From Pontibacter qinzhouensis (lineage in GTDB: Bacteria > Bacteroidota > Bacteroidia > Cytophagales > Hymenobacteraceae), in the NCBI RefSeq assembly GCF_008017455.1, contig NZ_VRTY01000062.1, positions 1 to 37,684 on the forward strand: DNA of 37,684 bases. The letters run 5' to 3'. Below, piece after piece: positions 26,155 through 33,862 of the stretch. A program made the position numbers and the translations under genes. A model generated the notes under the pieces. That model worked only from the letters and a program-made list of their open reading frames with translations, was not told the DNA's origin and searched no databases. Position 1 is the stretch's first letter, and the number at the start of each line of letters is the position of its first letter.

Positions 26155-26910
26155 TTATTTTCCTCTCCTGCAGCTTGCAAAAGTATTGTTCTCTTTTAGG
26201 TCTGGCACAAAAGCGGGCTGCCTCTTCTCCTTTTCCTCATAAATAAGGTTGTTTAGCGGGTACAGAAAAATCAGCAGGAACATGGTGCAGCTGCTGAACT
26301 CTATCAGCTCGGCTCTTTTGCCGGATGGGCACAACCACGCCAAGCCTAGAAAAACCAAGAAGAAAAACACCTGGTAGAGCTTCGGTACTGCCACTCCCGC
26401 CACTTTATCGGTAAAGTTTTTTAGGGCAGCCGACTGGCTATAAGCGATCGGGAACGCGATCAGGTACAGCAGGATGGCAACCATCAGCAGTTTTGAAAAC
26501 ACGAGCTTGTTTATCTTGGTGCCGTTTACCACCATGTTATGCAGGTTGGTTTCTTGCTGGGAGTTATGGGCGTTAAAAAACGCAGTGCTTTCGATGTTAA
26601 AAATGCGTTGCCCCCAGCTAATTTCCTCGCCTGCGCCAAACAGAGCCAGCACCCCGATCAGGAGCAGCGTGAGCCTGAATAACCTGGGTTTGTGGTTAGA
26701 AAGCCGGAAGTACCTGTAAAACATACTGCCACTTACTGCCACTAACGCCAGCACCGTCAGCCACTCTATAAAGCCATCTTCTACCACGTATACCTGCTCA
26801 AACCACTCTATGTTAACACGCGATTCGGTAACGCCAAAAACAACACAGAGTGCTACAAAAATCAATACACTTATCTCCAGATAGCTGGATGGCAAATACT
26901 TATCTTTCAT
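26155..26910 (-). CDS. Uncharacterised six-TM membrane protein with EEISWGQR motif
   Basis: I do not recognise a named function. The 251-residue protein has about six hydrophobic helices. Between the third and fourth is a strongly polar segment, GAGEEISWGQRIF (after about residue 90) followed by NSQQETNLHNMVVNG. Acidic, His and Asn residues at a membrane face suggest a metal- or lipid-head-group-binding enzyme. The frame is open to 26955, but the Met at 26910 (MKDKYLPSSYLE) is preferred since upstream residues overlap AT-rich leader sequence. It reads into the hydroxylase and AUR1-like genes after a 56-bp gap, so a part in sphingolipid modification or transport is likely, by context only. Confidence 0.75.
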   Translation of the reverse strand: MKDKYLPSSYLEISVLIFVALCVVFGVTESRVNIEWFEQVYVVEDGFIEWLTVLALVAVSGSMFYRYFRLSNHKPRLFRLTLLLIGVLALFGAGEEISWGQRIFNIESTAFFNAHNSQQETNLHNMVVNGTKINKLVFSKLLMVAILLYLIAFPIAYSQSAALKNFTDKVAGVAVPKLYQVFFFLVFLGLAWLCPSGKRAELIEFSSCTMFLLIFLYPLNNLIYEEKEKRQPAFVPDLKENNTFASCRRGK

Positions 26911-27241
26911 TCGTTTAGTTTTAAAAATTGAGGTTAATAAATAGGACGGATACAAGAATCAGGCACTGCTATAGCGGCAGGTTATACAACTAAGCGGCGC
27001 AGACAGGTATTGCTGCTATCGGTAAGCTAGTTAGCTTACTCACAGAAAGTTCAGTTGTGGCAAAAAGGAGTTGTTAAACCAGGTTAGCAAGCCTTGGCGC
27101 AAAATGCTTCAGAAAAGTTCGGAAGGGCATTTTCATTAGAATAATTAGTTGGTAGTTATATTGTTGAGTTGCGTGATGGTTAAATGGCTGACTTAAGTGC
27201 ACATTTAAATGTTCTGTTAGTCAGCAACAGGAAGTTCAACG
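26911..27241. other. Intergenic region with repeat copy 10
   Basis: It separates the DUF4833 unit from the six-TM protein unit. Copy 10 lies at 27091-27146. No gene is seen; a promoter for the three-gene unit should lie between 26911 and 27090, but no clear box was found. Confidence 0.5.
27091..27146 (-). repeat. Interspersed core-plus-hairpin repeat, copy 10
   Basis: Read on the minus strand, an intact core is followed by TGCCCTTCCGAACTTTTC, GAAGCA and CAAGGC. GCCCTT and AAGGC pair, and CTTC/GAAG can pair inside. It lies 96 bp beyond the DUF4833 stop. Confidence 0.8.
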
Positions 27242-27814
27242 TCAAGGTTTAAAGCGTTCGGTTACTGGTTTGCCTGTGGCTGCATTTTTGCCACGCAGTT
27301 CTACATATAGAACGTTCGGCACCCAGAAGGTACCTCCTTCTACACGTACAAACACGCGCTCCAGCACAGCCTCCTGCCCGTTTATTTTGGCATACACATG
27401 GTAGTTGCCATCTTTAGCCTTCCGGAGGTGAAGCGCAAGCTTGTTATAACATACAAATTTGAGCTCGTAGTTGTCCTTCGCTAATTTTTTAGTGTTCAAG
27501 CCATAGGCGAACTTTTTTTGCACATAATTCAGTTCTTTTCGCTCTCCTCCTTCGGCGTATCTAATCCAGAACACATGCACGGGCTCCTCCTCGTTCAGCA
27601 CACCTTTGGCAGACTGGTTCAGCTCATACACTACGGTATTGGCGTTGGGGTCGCGCTGCACATAATAGAGCATGTTTTTTACCTTCGGAACCGGCAATGT
27701 GTCCTGTGGTATTTCAGGGGAGGCAGGCGCTGCCTGTAACCTTGCTAAACTGATAAAGGCCAGCACCAACACCAGCACCAGCACCAGCACCAATTTTACA
27801 CTTCTGTTTTTCAC
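27242..27814 (-). CDS. DUF4833-type exported protein of the inositol-lipid cluster
   Basis: The 190-residue protein has an unusually regular signal peptide in which Leu-Val alternates (VLVLVLVLVLAF, residues about 9-20), encoded by a CACCAG hexamer repeat at 27761-27794. The mature part is beta-rich with NMLYYVQRDPNANTVVYELN, VHVFWIRYAEGG and a C-terminal FWVPNVLYVELRG. These features fit DUF4833, whose function is unknown; the assignment is from recall. It overlaps the phosphatidyltransferase gene by 4 bp (ATGA), showing translational coupling. Similar proteins accompany inositol-lipid genes in gut Bacteroidota, so a periplasmic role in handling these lipids is suggested. Confidence 0.75.
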   Translation of the reverse strand: MKNRSVKLVLVLVLVLVLAFISLARLQAAPASPEIPQDTLPVPKVKNMLYYVQRDPNANTVVYELNQSAKGVLNEEEPVHVFWIRYAEGGERKELNYVQKKFAYGLNTKKLAKDNYELKFVCYNKLALHLRKAKDGNYHVYAKINGQEAVLERVFVRVEGGTFWVPNVLYVELRGKNAATGKPVTERFKP

Positions 27815-28536
27815 TTTCCGGAAATAGCGAGCTCCTTTTGCTCGATTGCTTTTTTTGAATCACGTAACCTGTTTATGGCAGTAATGTTGGTCATAACAGC
27901 CATAATAGCTATCGGTATGGTAAACACCGACATGGTTTCGAACACCTGGAAGTTCGTTCCTGGGAAATACGCTTTGTAGTCTGGACCTATAATACCGTAG
28001 GTAATGCCGCAGGCAATGCCGGAGATGCCTATCAGCACCACCCGCTCCGGCCGTTGCATCAGGCCGCCTTTGCACTCTACGCCTAAACCTTCGGCACGCG
28101 CCCGGGTGTAGCTCACCATCATAGAACCGATAAGGGCCACAAACGCGAACAGCGAACTAAGCAAGTAATGGTGGGCAATAAGGTAATAGCAGATACCCAT
28201 AAACATGATCATTTCGCTGTAGCGGTCCAGCACGGAGTCGTACATGGCCCCGAACGTCGATTTCATGTTGCCCAGGCGCGCCACCTGCCCGTCGAGCATA
28301 TCGAAAAGACCGGCAAACAACACCAGCGCCCCGGCCCAGCCCACATATTCCAGCTCACCACGGTTGGTTCGCTCGCCACCTATTATGAACACAGCCGCCA
28401 CACCCATGTTCAGGATAAGCCCTGTAGTGGTAACAGCATTGGGCGTAAAACCAATGCGGATCAGGAACCGCACAATCGGGTTAATTACCTTGTAAATTCC
28501 CAATTGCAGTGTATCGCGTAGTGTTTGCTTGCTCAT
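27811..28536 (-). CDS. CDP-alcohol phosphatidyltransferase, probable phosphatidylinositol-phosphate synthase
   Basis: This inner-membrane enzyme probably joins CDP-diacylglycerol and inositol-3-phosphate to give phosphatidylinositol phosphate. The complete signature D-x2-DG-x2-AR-x8-G-x3-D-x3-D is present as FDMLDGQVARLGN...GAMYDSVLD (Asp79, Asp82, Arg87, Gly96, Asp100, Asp104). The 241 residues include about six helices. The segment CKGGLMQRPERVVLIG follows, as in related Bacteroidota enzymes. Close genes for inositol-phosphate synthase and a PgpA-like phosphatase support the inositol substrate over glycerol phosphate. It lies 18 bp after the DUF5686 gene and overlaps DUF4833 by 4 bp. Confidence 0.88.
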   Translation of the reverse strand: MSKQTLRDTLQLGIYKVINPIVRFLIRIGFTPNAVTTTGLILNMGVAAVFIIGGERTNRGELEYVGWAGALVLFAGLFDMLDGQVARLGNMKSTFGAMYDSVLDRYSEMIMFMGICYYLIAHHYLLSSLFAFVALIGSMMVSYTRARAEGLGVECKGGLMQRPERVVLIGISGIACGITYGIIGPDYKAYFPGTNFQVFETMSVFTIPIAIMAVMTNITAINRLRDSKKAIEQKELAISGK

Positions 28537-28554
28537 ACCTTTATTGCCAATGTT

Positions 28555-31164
28555 CTAAAAATCAAACTTGAACCTGCCTCTTATACCAATTTCAGAAACA
28601 TTCGGATGCTCCAGGTAAGAAAATCGTCTTACAACGTCTACCCTGAAAAAGTTGAAAATATTGCCGACCCCCACACTTGCCTCTACATAAGGCTTTCTTT
28701 CGAGGGTATAGGTAATCGGAACACCTGCCGCATCTACGGGGAACTGCAGTAGCTCCGGGTTATTTTGAGGCAGGTTTTCGTCGCGCACCTGTCCGTACAA
28801 CACCTTTACAGTAGCAAACTCCCGCAGCCGTGTTTTCTTGACCAGCGGTATTTTGTTAAAGATAAACCCGTTAAAGCAATGGTCTATGTTCACGCTGGCA
28901 TACTGGTCGCTCACAAACTCCAGAAAGTTCATCAGGTTGTAAGACTGAATCTGGTAAGAGTACGTTTGGTTGGCCCTATGAATAGACAGCAGCGGGAATG
29001 GCACCTGCCCGAACAGGTAACCACCTTCCAGCACCACATCGGAGTAACCCAACTGCGACAGAAACACCCGCTTGTATATATTCAGGTTTAGCTGCTGGTA
29101 ATCGTACTGCCCGTTAAACAGGTCTTTAAAACCGGCAGATGCCCGCAAGGTGAACACCGGATAACGATTAGCGACCGGCGTACGGTACACCTTGCCCTGA
29201 AAAAACTGCTCGCCCGGAGCCCAGCGCAGCTCCAGTTGTGCCTCCGAAGTTGTCAGGTTGTTCATCAGGCTCGTGCTCTCTTCCCCGTCTTCTGTGGAGG
29301 CCACCCGCTGGTACTGCAGCGTACCGGCCGGCGACTGCCGCCAGTTCCGGAAACCGATGCGGTAAGAGAAGTGGTTCTCGAACTCGTGCAGGTAATCGAT
29401 GTTATAGGTTTCGTTGTAGAGCCACTTGTCGTTGTTGCCGCGCTTAAACGAGAGCAGGAAATTGTCTTCCTGCACAAACTGCAGGTCCTGGCCCGGAATT
29501 TTAGTATCGCGCTGGTAATTGGCCCTTATAGCCCGCACCGGAAATTCAAAGATAGACCGGTTGGTGAGGGAATAGGTGCCACCCAGGTAATATTTCCATT
29601 TCTCGTCTTTAAACCCGTAGGCAGCATACGTGTCGAGCATTATTTTCTTGCTGAAGGTAGTAGTGGTTCTGCCGCCAAACCGCAGCCTGAAACCCTCCAC
29701 CGGGTTAAAGCTGTAAAAGGCATTGAGGGGACCTATTTCTACATTTGGCCCCAGCCGCTTATAACCTGCAACGAGTGCTGTGGCCCAGTCCATGGTTCGT
29801 TTAAAGGAGCGCAGGTTCGTCAGGCTATCGATGTTGGTGTAGGTGTTGGCCTCTACTGCTGTTAACGCCTGGTGCCGGTTTGCCACCCAAAAGCTCTCTG
29901 CCAGGTTGGCTGCCTGCTCCTGCCGCACTACCCGCTCTCCTTCGTAAGTAGGGTCCGGGGCAGGCTCATTTATCTTATAATCGCGGTACGACACAGTGCG
30001 TTCGCCGTAAAAACCGGCATCGCTGTTTCGGGTCAGGCCAAAGTCGGCTTGCAGCTCGCTCTTGCTCAAATGGAAACGCCCGTCTCCGTTGGGTTCAAAA
30101 TCGAGGTTCACGCGCAGGTCTTTCACCCAGTTTATGCTCACGGTTTTGTCTACAAACATCTCTGCCCGCTGCACGGCATACTTGCCATCTATGGTTACGA
30201 ACAGCTTGCCCGTAAACAGAAACGAAGTAGGGTTACGCGGAATAAACGATAGCTCCGCCAGCTGCTGACCGGTTTCTGTAGTAACAGTATCAGTTAGCCA
30301 GTACTTGTAGAACGTGGGCGCCAGGTTAGCGATCGGGCTCAGGAACTGGTTCGTAACAATGGTAATATTATCCTGGTAAATATCGATGTCCTGGTAAATA
30401 TTTTTTACAAAAGCGCCTACTCCTTTGGTATCCACAAACTCTCCGAAGTCTACTTTCTTTTCGGCCTGCACAATGGTTTTATGCGTTTCGGGGTTCTTGC
30501 GAAGGTAATGCTCTGTTAGCTCCTCCTGCATAAAAAAGGGCAGCAGCGCCTTGCCTTGCACCACGGTTGTGTCGAGGTTATCGGTTACAAAGCCGTAGGG
30601 GCGCAGCAGTGGGTTCCGCTTAAATTTCTCTGGCGTGTTGGTGAGCGAGAGTTGCGTTTTCTCGTACTGCTGGTACTGCACAAAGTCGTAATGCTGCGGC
30701 CGGTTCTGCTCCCGGTGCGCCACAATTTCCCTGATCAGGTCTACGGCGGGGTTGTTTTTGTTGCTGTACTTCACCTTTCGGCGGTCGCCGGTTACCACTA
30801 CCTCTTTCAGTTGCCGGGCATCAGAACCAAGCTTCAGGTTAATTACCTGCTCCTGCCCCGGCTTTACCGGCATGGTTACCGATTTGTAGCCAACATACGA
30901 GAACGTAACTTTATCTACCTGCTGGTTTGTGCGCAGCACAAAATTACCATCGAGGTCGGTGCTGGTGCCAGTGCTGGTGCCCGGAAAGAAAACCGACACC
31001 CCAATAAGAGTTTCGCCTGATTGAGCATCTGTTACGGTTCCTTTTACGGAGGTGCCCGGCATTTGTGCCATGGCTGATACTGCACTTAACAGGAGGCAAA
31101 GCGCCAGGTAAACTAACTTTGTTAATTTAAAATCAGACGTGTATATATTCTTACTTGAATACAT
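28555..31164 (-). CDS. DUF5686 outer-membrane protein with carboxypeptidase-like regulatory domain
   Basis: This 869-residue protein begins with a signal peptide (to about residue 34, SAMAQMPG). It continues with a carboxypeptidase-regulatory-like beta domain (VKGTVTDAQSGETLIGVSVFFPG, about 38-115) and then a long region with KEVVVTGDRRKVKYSNKNNPAVDLIREIVAHR. The remainder is rich in aromatic beta-strands and ends in RGRFKFDF, a barrel-type C-terminus. This is the DUF5686 layout; function is unknown. It overlaps the GtrA gene by 14 bp and precedes the phosphatidyltransferase by 18 bp. Its place in the inositol-lipid operon makes it a candidate for moving or organising these lipids at the outer membrane, which is inference. 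Confidence 0.85.
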   Translation of the reverse strand: MYSSKNIYTSDFKLTKLVYLALCLLLSAVSAMAQMPGTSVKGTVTDAQSGETLIGVSVFFPGTSTGTSTDLDGNFVLRTNQQVDKVTFSYVGYKSVTMPVKPGQEQVINLKLGSDARQLKEVVVTGDRRKVKYSNKNNPAVDLIREIVAHREQNRPQHYDFVQYQQYEKTQLSLTNTPEKFKRNPLLRPYGFVTDNLDTTVVQGKALLPFFMQEELTEHYLRKNPETHKTIVQAEKKVDFGEFVDTKGVGAFVKNIYQDIDIYQDNITIVTNQFLSPIANLAPTFYKYWLTDTVTTETGQQLAELSFIPRNPTSFLFTGKLFVTIDGKYAVQRAEMFVDKTVSINWVKDLRVNLDFEPNGDGRFHLSKSELQADFGLTRNSDAGFYGERTVSYRDYKINEPAPDPTYEGERVVRQEQAANLAESFWVANRHQALTAVEANTYTNIDSLTNLRSFKRTMDWATALVAGYKRLGPNVEIGPLNAFYSFNPVEGFRLRFGGRTTTTFSKKIMLDTYAAYGFKDEKWKYYLGGTYSLTNRSIFEFPVRAIRANYQRDTKIPGQDLQFVQEDNFLLSFKRGNNDKWLYNETYNIDYLHEFENHFSYRIGFRNWRQSPAGTLQYQRVASTEDGEESTSLMNNLTTSEAQLELRWAPGEQFFQGKVYRTPVANRYPVFTLRASAGFKDLFNGQYDYQQLNLNIYKRVFLSQLGYSDVVLEGGYLFGQVPFPLLSIHRANQTYSYQIQSYNLMNFLEFVSDQYASVNIDHCFNGFIFNKIPLVKKTRLREFATVKVLYGQVRDENLPQNNPELLQFPVDAAGVPITYTLERKPYVEASVGVGNIFNFFRVDVVRRFSYLEHPNVSEIGIRGRFKFDF

Positions 31165-31522
31165 AACTTTTTTGGATTGTATAGTTATAGAAAAAGCCGA
31201 CTGCCACTGCGGTAGCCACTTTCGAAATAATGTAAGTCAGGCCGGCGAACTGTGTAAGCACATACACGCCAGCGGTGTTTAGCAGAAAACTGCCGTTCCA
31301 GACGATAAAGTATTTCAGGAGCTGCGTCGGCACTTTGCCGGCTCCGGCTGCAAAAACCCATTTCCGGCCCAGCAGAAAATGCGTGAGGCCACCGGTAACG
31401 GTACCCATTGCGGTGGCAGCCATATACCACCATCCTGCCAGCTCCACGGCTACTATCGTAACCAGAAAATCGATGGCAGAGGCAATAAGGGAGGCTGTTT
31501 GCGCCTTTAGGAAGGTAAACAT
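31151..31522 (-). CDS. GtrA-family small membrane protein
   Basis: The 123-residue protein has four membrane helices in the GtrA pattern: FLKAQTASLIASAIDFLVTI, a Gly-rich THFLLGRKWVF loop, LLKYFIVWNGSFLLNTAGVY and the C-terminal VAVGFFYNYTIQKSYVF. GtrA proteins are linked to flipping of lipid-linked sugars across the inner membrane. It overlaps the DUF5686 gene start and is the first gene of the GtrA-DUF5686-PIP synthase-DUF4833 unit. A flippase-type role for an inositol or sugar lipid is plausible by context. Confidence 0.88.
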   Translation of the reverse strand: MFTFLKAQTASLIASAIDFLVTIVAVELAGWWYMAATAMGTVTGGLTHFLLGRKWVFAAGAGKVPTQLLKYFIVWNGSFLLNTAGVYVLTQFAGLTYIISKVATAVAVGFFYNYTIQKSYVFK

Positions 31523-31713
31523 TCGGAAATGAGGCTTAGTAGTTCAGGTTCTAATTATCAGGCAGTGAGGGAGCAACTGGTGCTCCGCTAGTGGCTCATG
31601 TGGGCTAAAAAACGACAGGCCTGTTACTGGCCCTGGCTATTAAAGGTAGCATCTTGTTTGAGGGAGCTCTTGCGGAGCCCGTTGTTCTTCTGTTCTTTTA
31701 AGTTATGCCGACA

Positions 31714-31769
31714 GCCTTGACTAATTTTGAGCCAAAACTCTTCGGAAGGCCCTTTTCATTAGAATAATT
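31714..31769 (-). repeat. Interspersed core-plus-hairpin repeat, copy 11
   Basis: Read on the minus strand, an intact core is followed by GGGCCTTCCGAAGAGTTTT and, after a loop, CAAGGCT. GCCTT (31714-31718) pairs with AAGGC. Confidence 0.8.
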
Positions 31770-31831
31770 GACAGAGCTGCGCCACTTTAAAAGTAGAAAG
31801 TAAGCTTACTAAGGTAATTTTTACCCTGAAA

Positions 31832-31887
31832 GCCTTGCATGTTTTTTACTAAAATTCCTTTGGAAGGCCATTTTTATTTAAATAATT
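31832..31887 (-). repeat. Interspersed core-plus-hairpin repeat, copy 12 (diverged core)
   Basis: The core has drifted to AATTATTTAAATAAAAA, but TGGCCTTCCAAAGG and the closing CAAGGC are kept, so the GCCTT/AAGGC ends still pair. It seems an older copy lying next to copy 11. Confidence 0.7.
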
Positions 31888-32022
31888 CTTTTTCATAATT
31901 TTATGGATTTCAGGTAGTACAGGAGCTAGGATTATTTTCAAATAAAGGCACTACAGTTATTATCACAACTTCAATTTTGCTACTACTCCAGGCAATTTTC
32001 AACAGCTAAGCTTACATGTATG

Positions 32023-32490
32023 CTACAGAGCAGTTGGTGCTAGGTACAGGTAAAGTTGCAGCAACAGGTTGGTGTAAACGCCTGCCACCACATCGTCGAG
32101 CATTACGCCCCAGCCACCTTCTACGCGTTCCAGTCGCCTGATTAGCAACGGTTTGGCAATATCAAAAAAACGAAACAGGACCAAGGCTGCTACAATATAG
32201 CCAAGCGTAACCGGCAGAAACAACAGGCTGATGCCCATGCCCGCCACTTCGTCTATCACTACTTTTTTATCGTCTTTACCCCAGAGTGGTTCCACGGCTC
32301 CGGCAGACCAGATGCCCAGCGCCGTAACAACCAACAACAGAAGTGGCTGCCAGCTCACCAACTGGCCTCCGCCAGCCCGGAACACAAAATACCAGCAAAT
32401 ACAGGTGGCCACAGCAGCTACTGTGCCTCCCCCCTTGCCTATGTACCCGATGCCCAGGCTGGTGGAAACTAGTTTGTGTACTCTAATCAT
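32023..32490 (-). CDS. PgpA-like phosphatase, probable phosphatidylinositol-phosphate phosphatase
   Basis: This is a small membrane phosphatase of the phosphatidylglycerophosphatase A family, 155 residues. Family motifs are GYIGKGGGTVA near the N-terminus, VIDEVAGMGISLLFLP, FRFFDIAKPLLIRRLE and the C-terminal GGWGVMLDDVVAGVYTN. In Bacteroides thetaiotaomicron a PgpA-like enzyme in the inositol-lipid cluster converts phosphatidylinositol phosphate to phosphatidylinositol. Here the start lies only 7 bp after the inositol-phosphate synthase stop, so the same role is the best reading. A general PgpA role in phosphatidylglycerol synthesis cannot be excluded. Confidence 0.88.
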   Translation of the reverse strand: MIRVHKLVSTSLGIGYIGKGGGTVAAVATCICWYFVFRAGGGQLVSWQPLLLLVVTALGIWSAGAVEPLWGKDDKKVVIDEVAGMGISLLFLPVTLGYIVAALVLFRFFDIAKPLLIRRLERVEGGWGVMLDDVVAGVYTNLLLQLYLYLAPTAL

Positions 32491-32497
32491 ACTCTTG

Positions 32498-33826
32498 TTA
32501 CTGAATTGCCTCTACCAGATCCTGGTAATAATCCAGGCCGAGGTGCGTAATCAGGTCTTCGCCCATCATGTGGCGGAGCGTGTTCTGCAGTTTAATCAGC
32601 TGTTTAAAGATGTCGTGCTCCGGACGCAGCCCCTCCGCTGTTTGCGGCGACTTGTAGTAAAACGACAGCCACTCCTGAATTCCCGTCATGCCGGCACGTT
32701 GCGCCAGGTCCGTGAACAAGGCCAGGTCCAGCACAATAGGTGCAGCCAGAATAGAGTCGCGGCACAGGAAGTTAATCTTGATCTGCATCTTGTAACCCAA
32801 CCAGCCAAAGATATCGATGTTGTCCCAGCTCTCTTTGTTATCGCCGTGAGGTGGGTAGTAATTGATGCGTACTTTGTGGTAGATGTCGCCGTAGAGCTCC
32901 GGGTTGTCTTCGGGCCGCAGAATATCTTCCAGCACCCCCAGCTTCGATACTTCTTTTGTCTTGAAGTTGTCAGGGTCGTCGAGCACCAGGCCATCGCGGT
33001 TACCCAGAATATTAGACGAGAACCAACCGTTAATACCCAGTGCCCTTGCCTGCAGACCAGGAGCCAGAATGGTTTTCATGAGTGTCTGGCCGGTTTTAAA
33101 ATCTTTACCAGAAATAGCGACACCTTTTATTTTAGCCAGCTCTACCAGGGCCGGAATATCTACTGTCAGGTTTGGAGCGCCGTTGGCAAACGGAATACCG
33201 CTTTTAATAGCAGCATAAGCATAGATCATGCTCGGCGATATGCGCGGGTCGTTGTTACGCAGGCCTTCTTCAAAGTTCTCGATGGTGGCATGTACCTCGC
33301 TAGGCTCAGTGTACACTTCCGTAGAACCACACCAAACAACTACCAGGCGATCGCAGCCGTTTTCTTCTTTAAAGTTGAGCATGTCGTTTACCAGTGCTTC
33401 GGCCAGCTCAGTTTTAGTAGCTGCATCCTTTACATTGGTAGCCACCAGGTTTTTAGCGTAAGCGTGGTCAAATACAGCTTTCATAGGCTTAATAGCCTCT
33501 AATTCGGGCTTAATTGCAAAAAGCAGGCCCGGCTCCAGCACTTTGGCGTTCACAGCTGCTTCATATACATTGTCTTCATACACATCCCAGCCACCGAACA
33601 CGATGTCGTTCAGGTTCGCCAGGGGTACGAAATCCTTTATAAGCGGATAGCGGTTTTCGGTTCGTTTACCTAACCGGATGTTGCCCATTTGAGTAAGCGA
33701 CCCTACTGGTTGCGCAAATCCTTTTCTGATAGCCTCTACACCAGCTATAAATGTAGTTGCCACTGCTCCCAGCCCTGGGACCAGGATTCCGAGTTTTCCC
33801 TCGGCTTTTTTCACGTGATATTCCAT
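32498..33826 (-). CDS. Myo-inositol-3-phosphate synthase
   Basis: This enzyme makes inositol-3-phosphate from glucose-6-phosphate using NAD+. The 442-residue protein begins with a Rossmann segment (KLGILVPGLGAVATTFIAG). It also has DRLVVVWCGSTEVY, NGAPNLTVDIPAL, ISGKDFKTGQTLMKT (with the active-site Lys pair), GINGWFSSNILGNRDG and SWDNIDIFGWLG. The length and motifs fit the bacterial branch. The frame extends upstream through a TTG at 33844, but ATG at 33826 has GAGG 8 bases before it and is chosen. It lies 36 bp after the reductase stop. Its product feeds the CDP-alcohol phosphatidyltransferase. Confidence 0.95.
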   Translation of the reverse strand: MEYHVKKAEGKLGILVPGLGAVATTFIAGVEAIRKGFAQPVGSLTQMGNIRLGKRTENRYPLIKDFVPLANLNDIVFGGWDVYEDNVYEAAVNAKVLEPGLLFAIKPELEAIKPMKAVFDHAYAKNLVATNVKDAATKTELAEALVNDMLNFKEENGCDRLVVVWCGSTEVYTEPSEVHATIENFEEGLRNNDPRISPSMIYAYAAIKSGIPFANGAPNLTVDIPALVELAKIKGVAISGKDFKTGQTLMKTILAPGLQARALGINGWFSSNILGNRDGLVLDDPDNFKTKEVSKLGVLEDILRPEDNPELYGDIYHKVRINYYPPHGDNKESWDNIDIFGWLGYKMQIKINFLCRDSILAAPIVLDLALFTDLAQRAGMTGIQEWLSFYYKSPQTAEGLRPEHDIFKQLIKLQNTLRHMMGEDLITHLGLDYYQDLVEAIQ

Positions 33827-33862
33827 AATGTTACCTCGTATCAAATAATTATTAAAATTCTT

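Larger units (their letters stand above)
31523..32022. other. Intergenic region with two repeat copies
   Basis: It divides the inositol-lipid genes into two units. Copies 11 (31714-31769) and 12 (31832-31887) lie in the same orientation with 62 bp between them. No gene or other structure was recognised. Confidence 0.6.

Noticed and set aside
5959..31887. Reading the interspersed repeats as a CRISPR array or as simple terminators only
   Set aside because: Copies are kilobases apart with no regular spacers or cas genes, and seven of twelve face the wrong way to terminate the adjacent minus-strand genes.
32231..33502. 423-codon plus-strand open frame opposite inositol-3-phosphate synthase
   Set aside because: The minus-strand gene is well conserved; the antisense frame has low-complexity, non-domain sequence.
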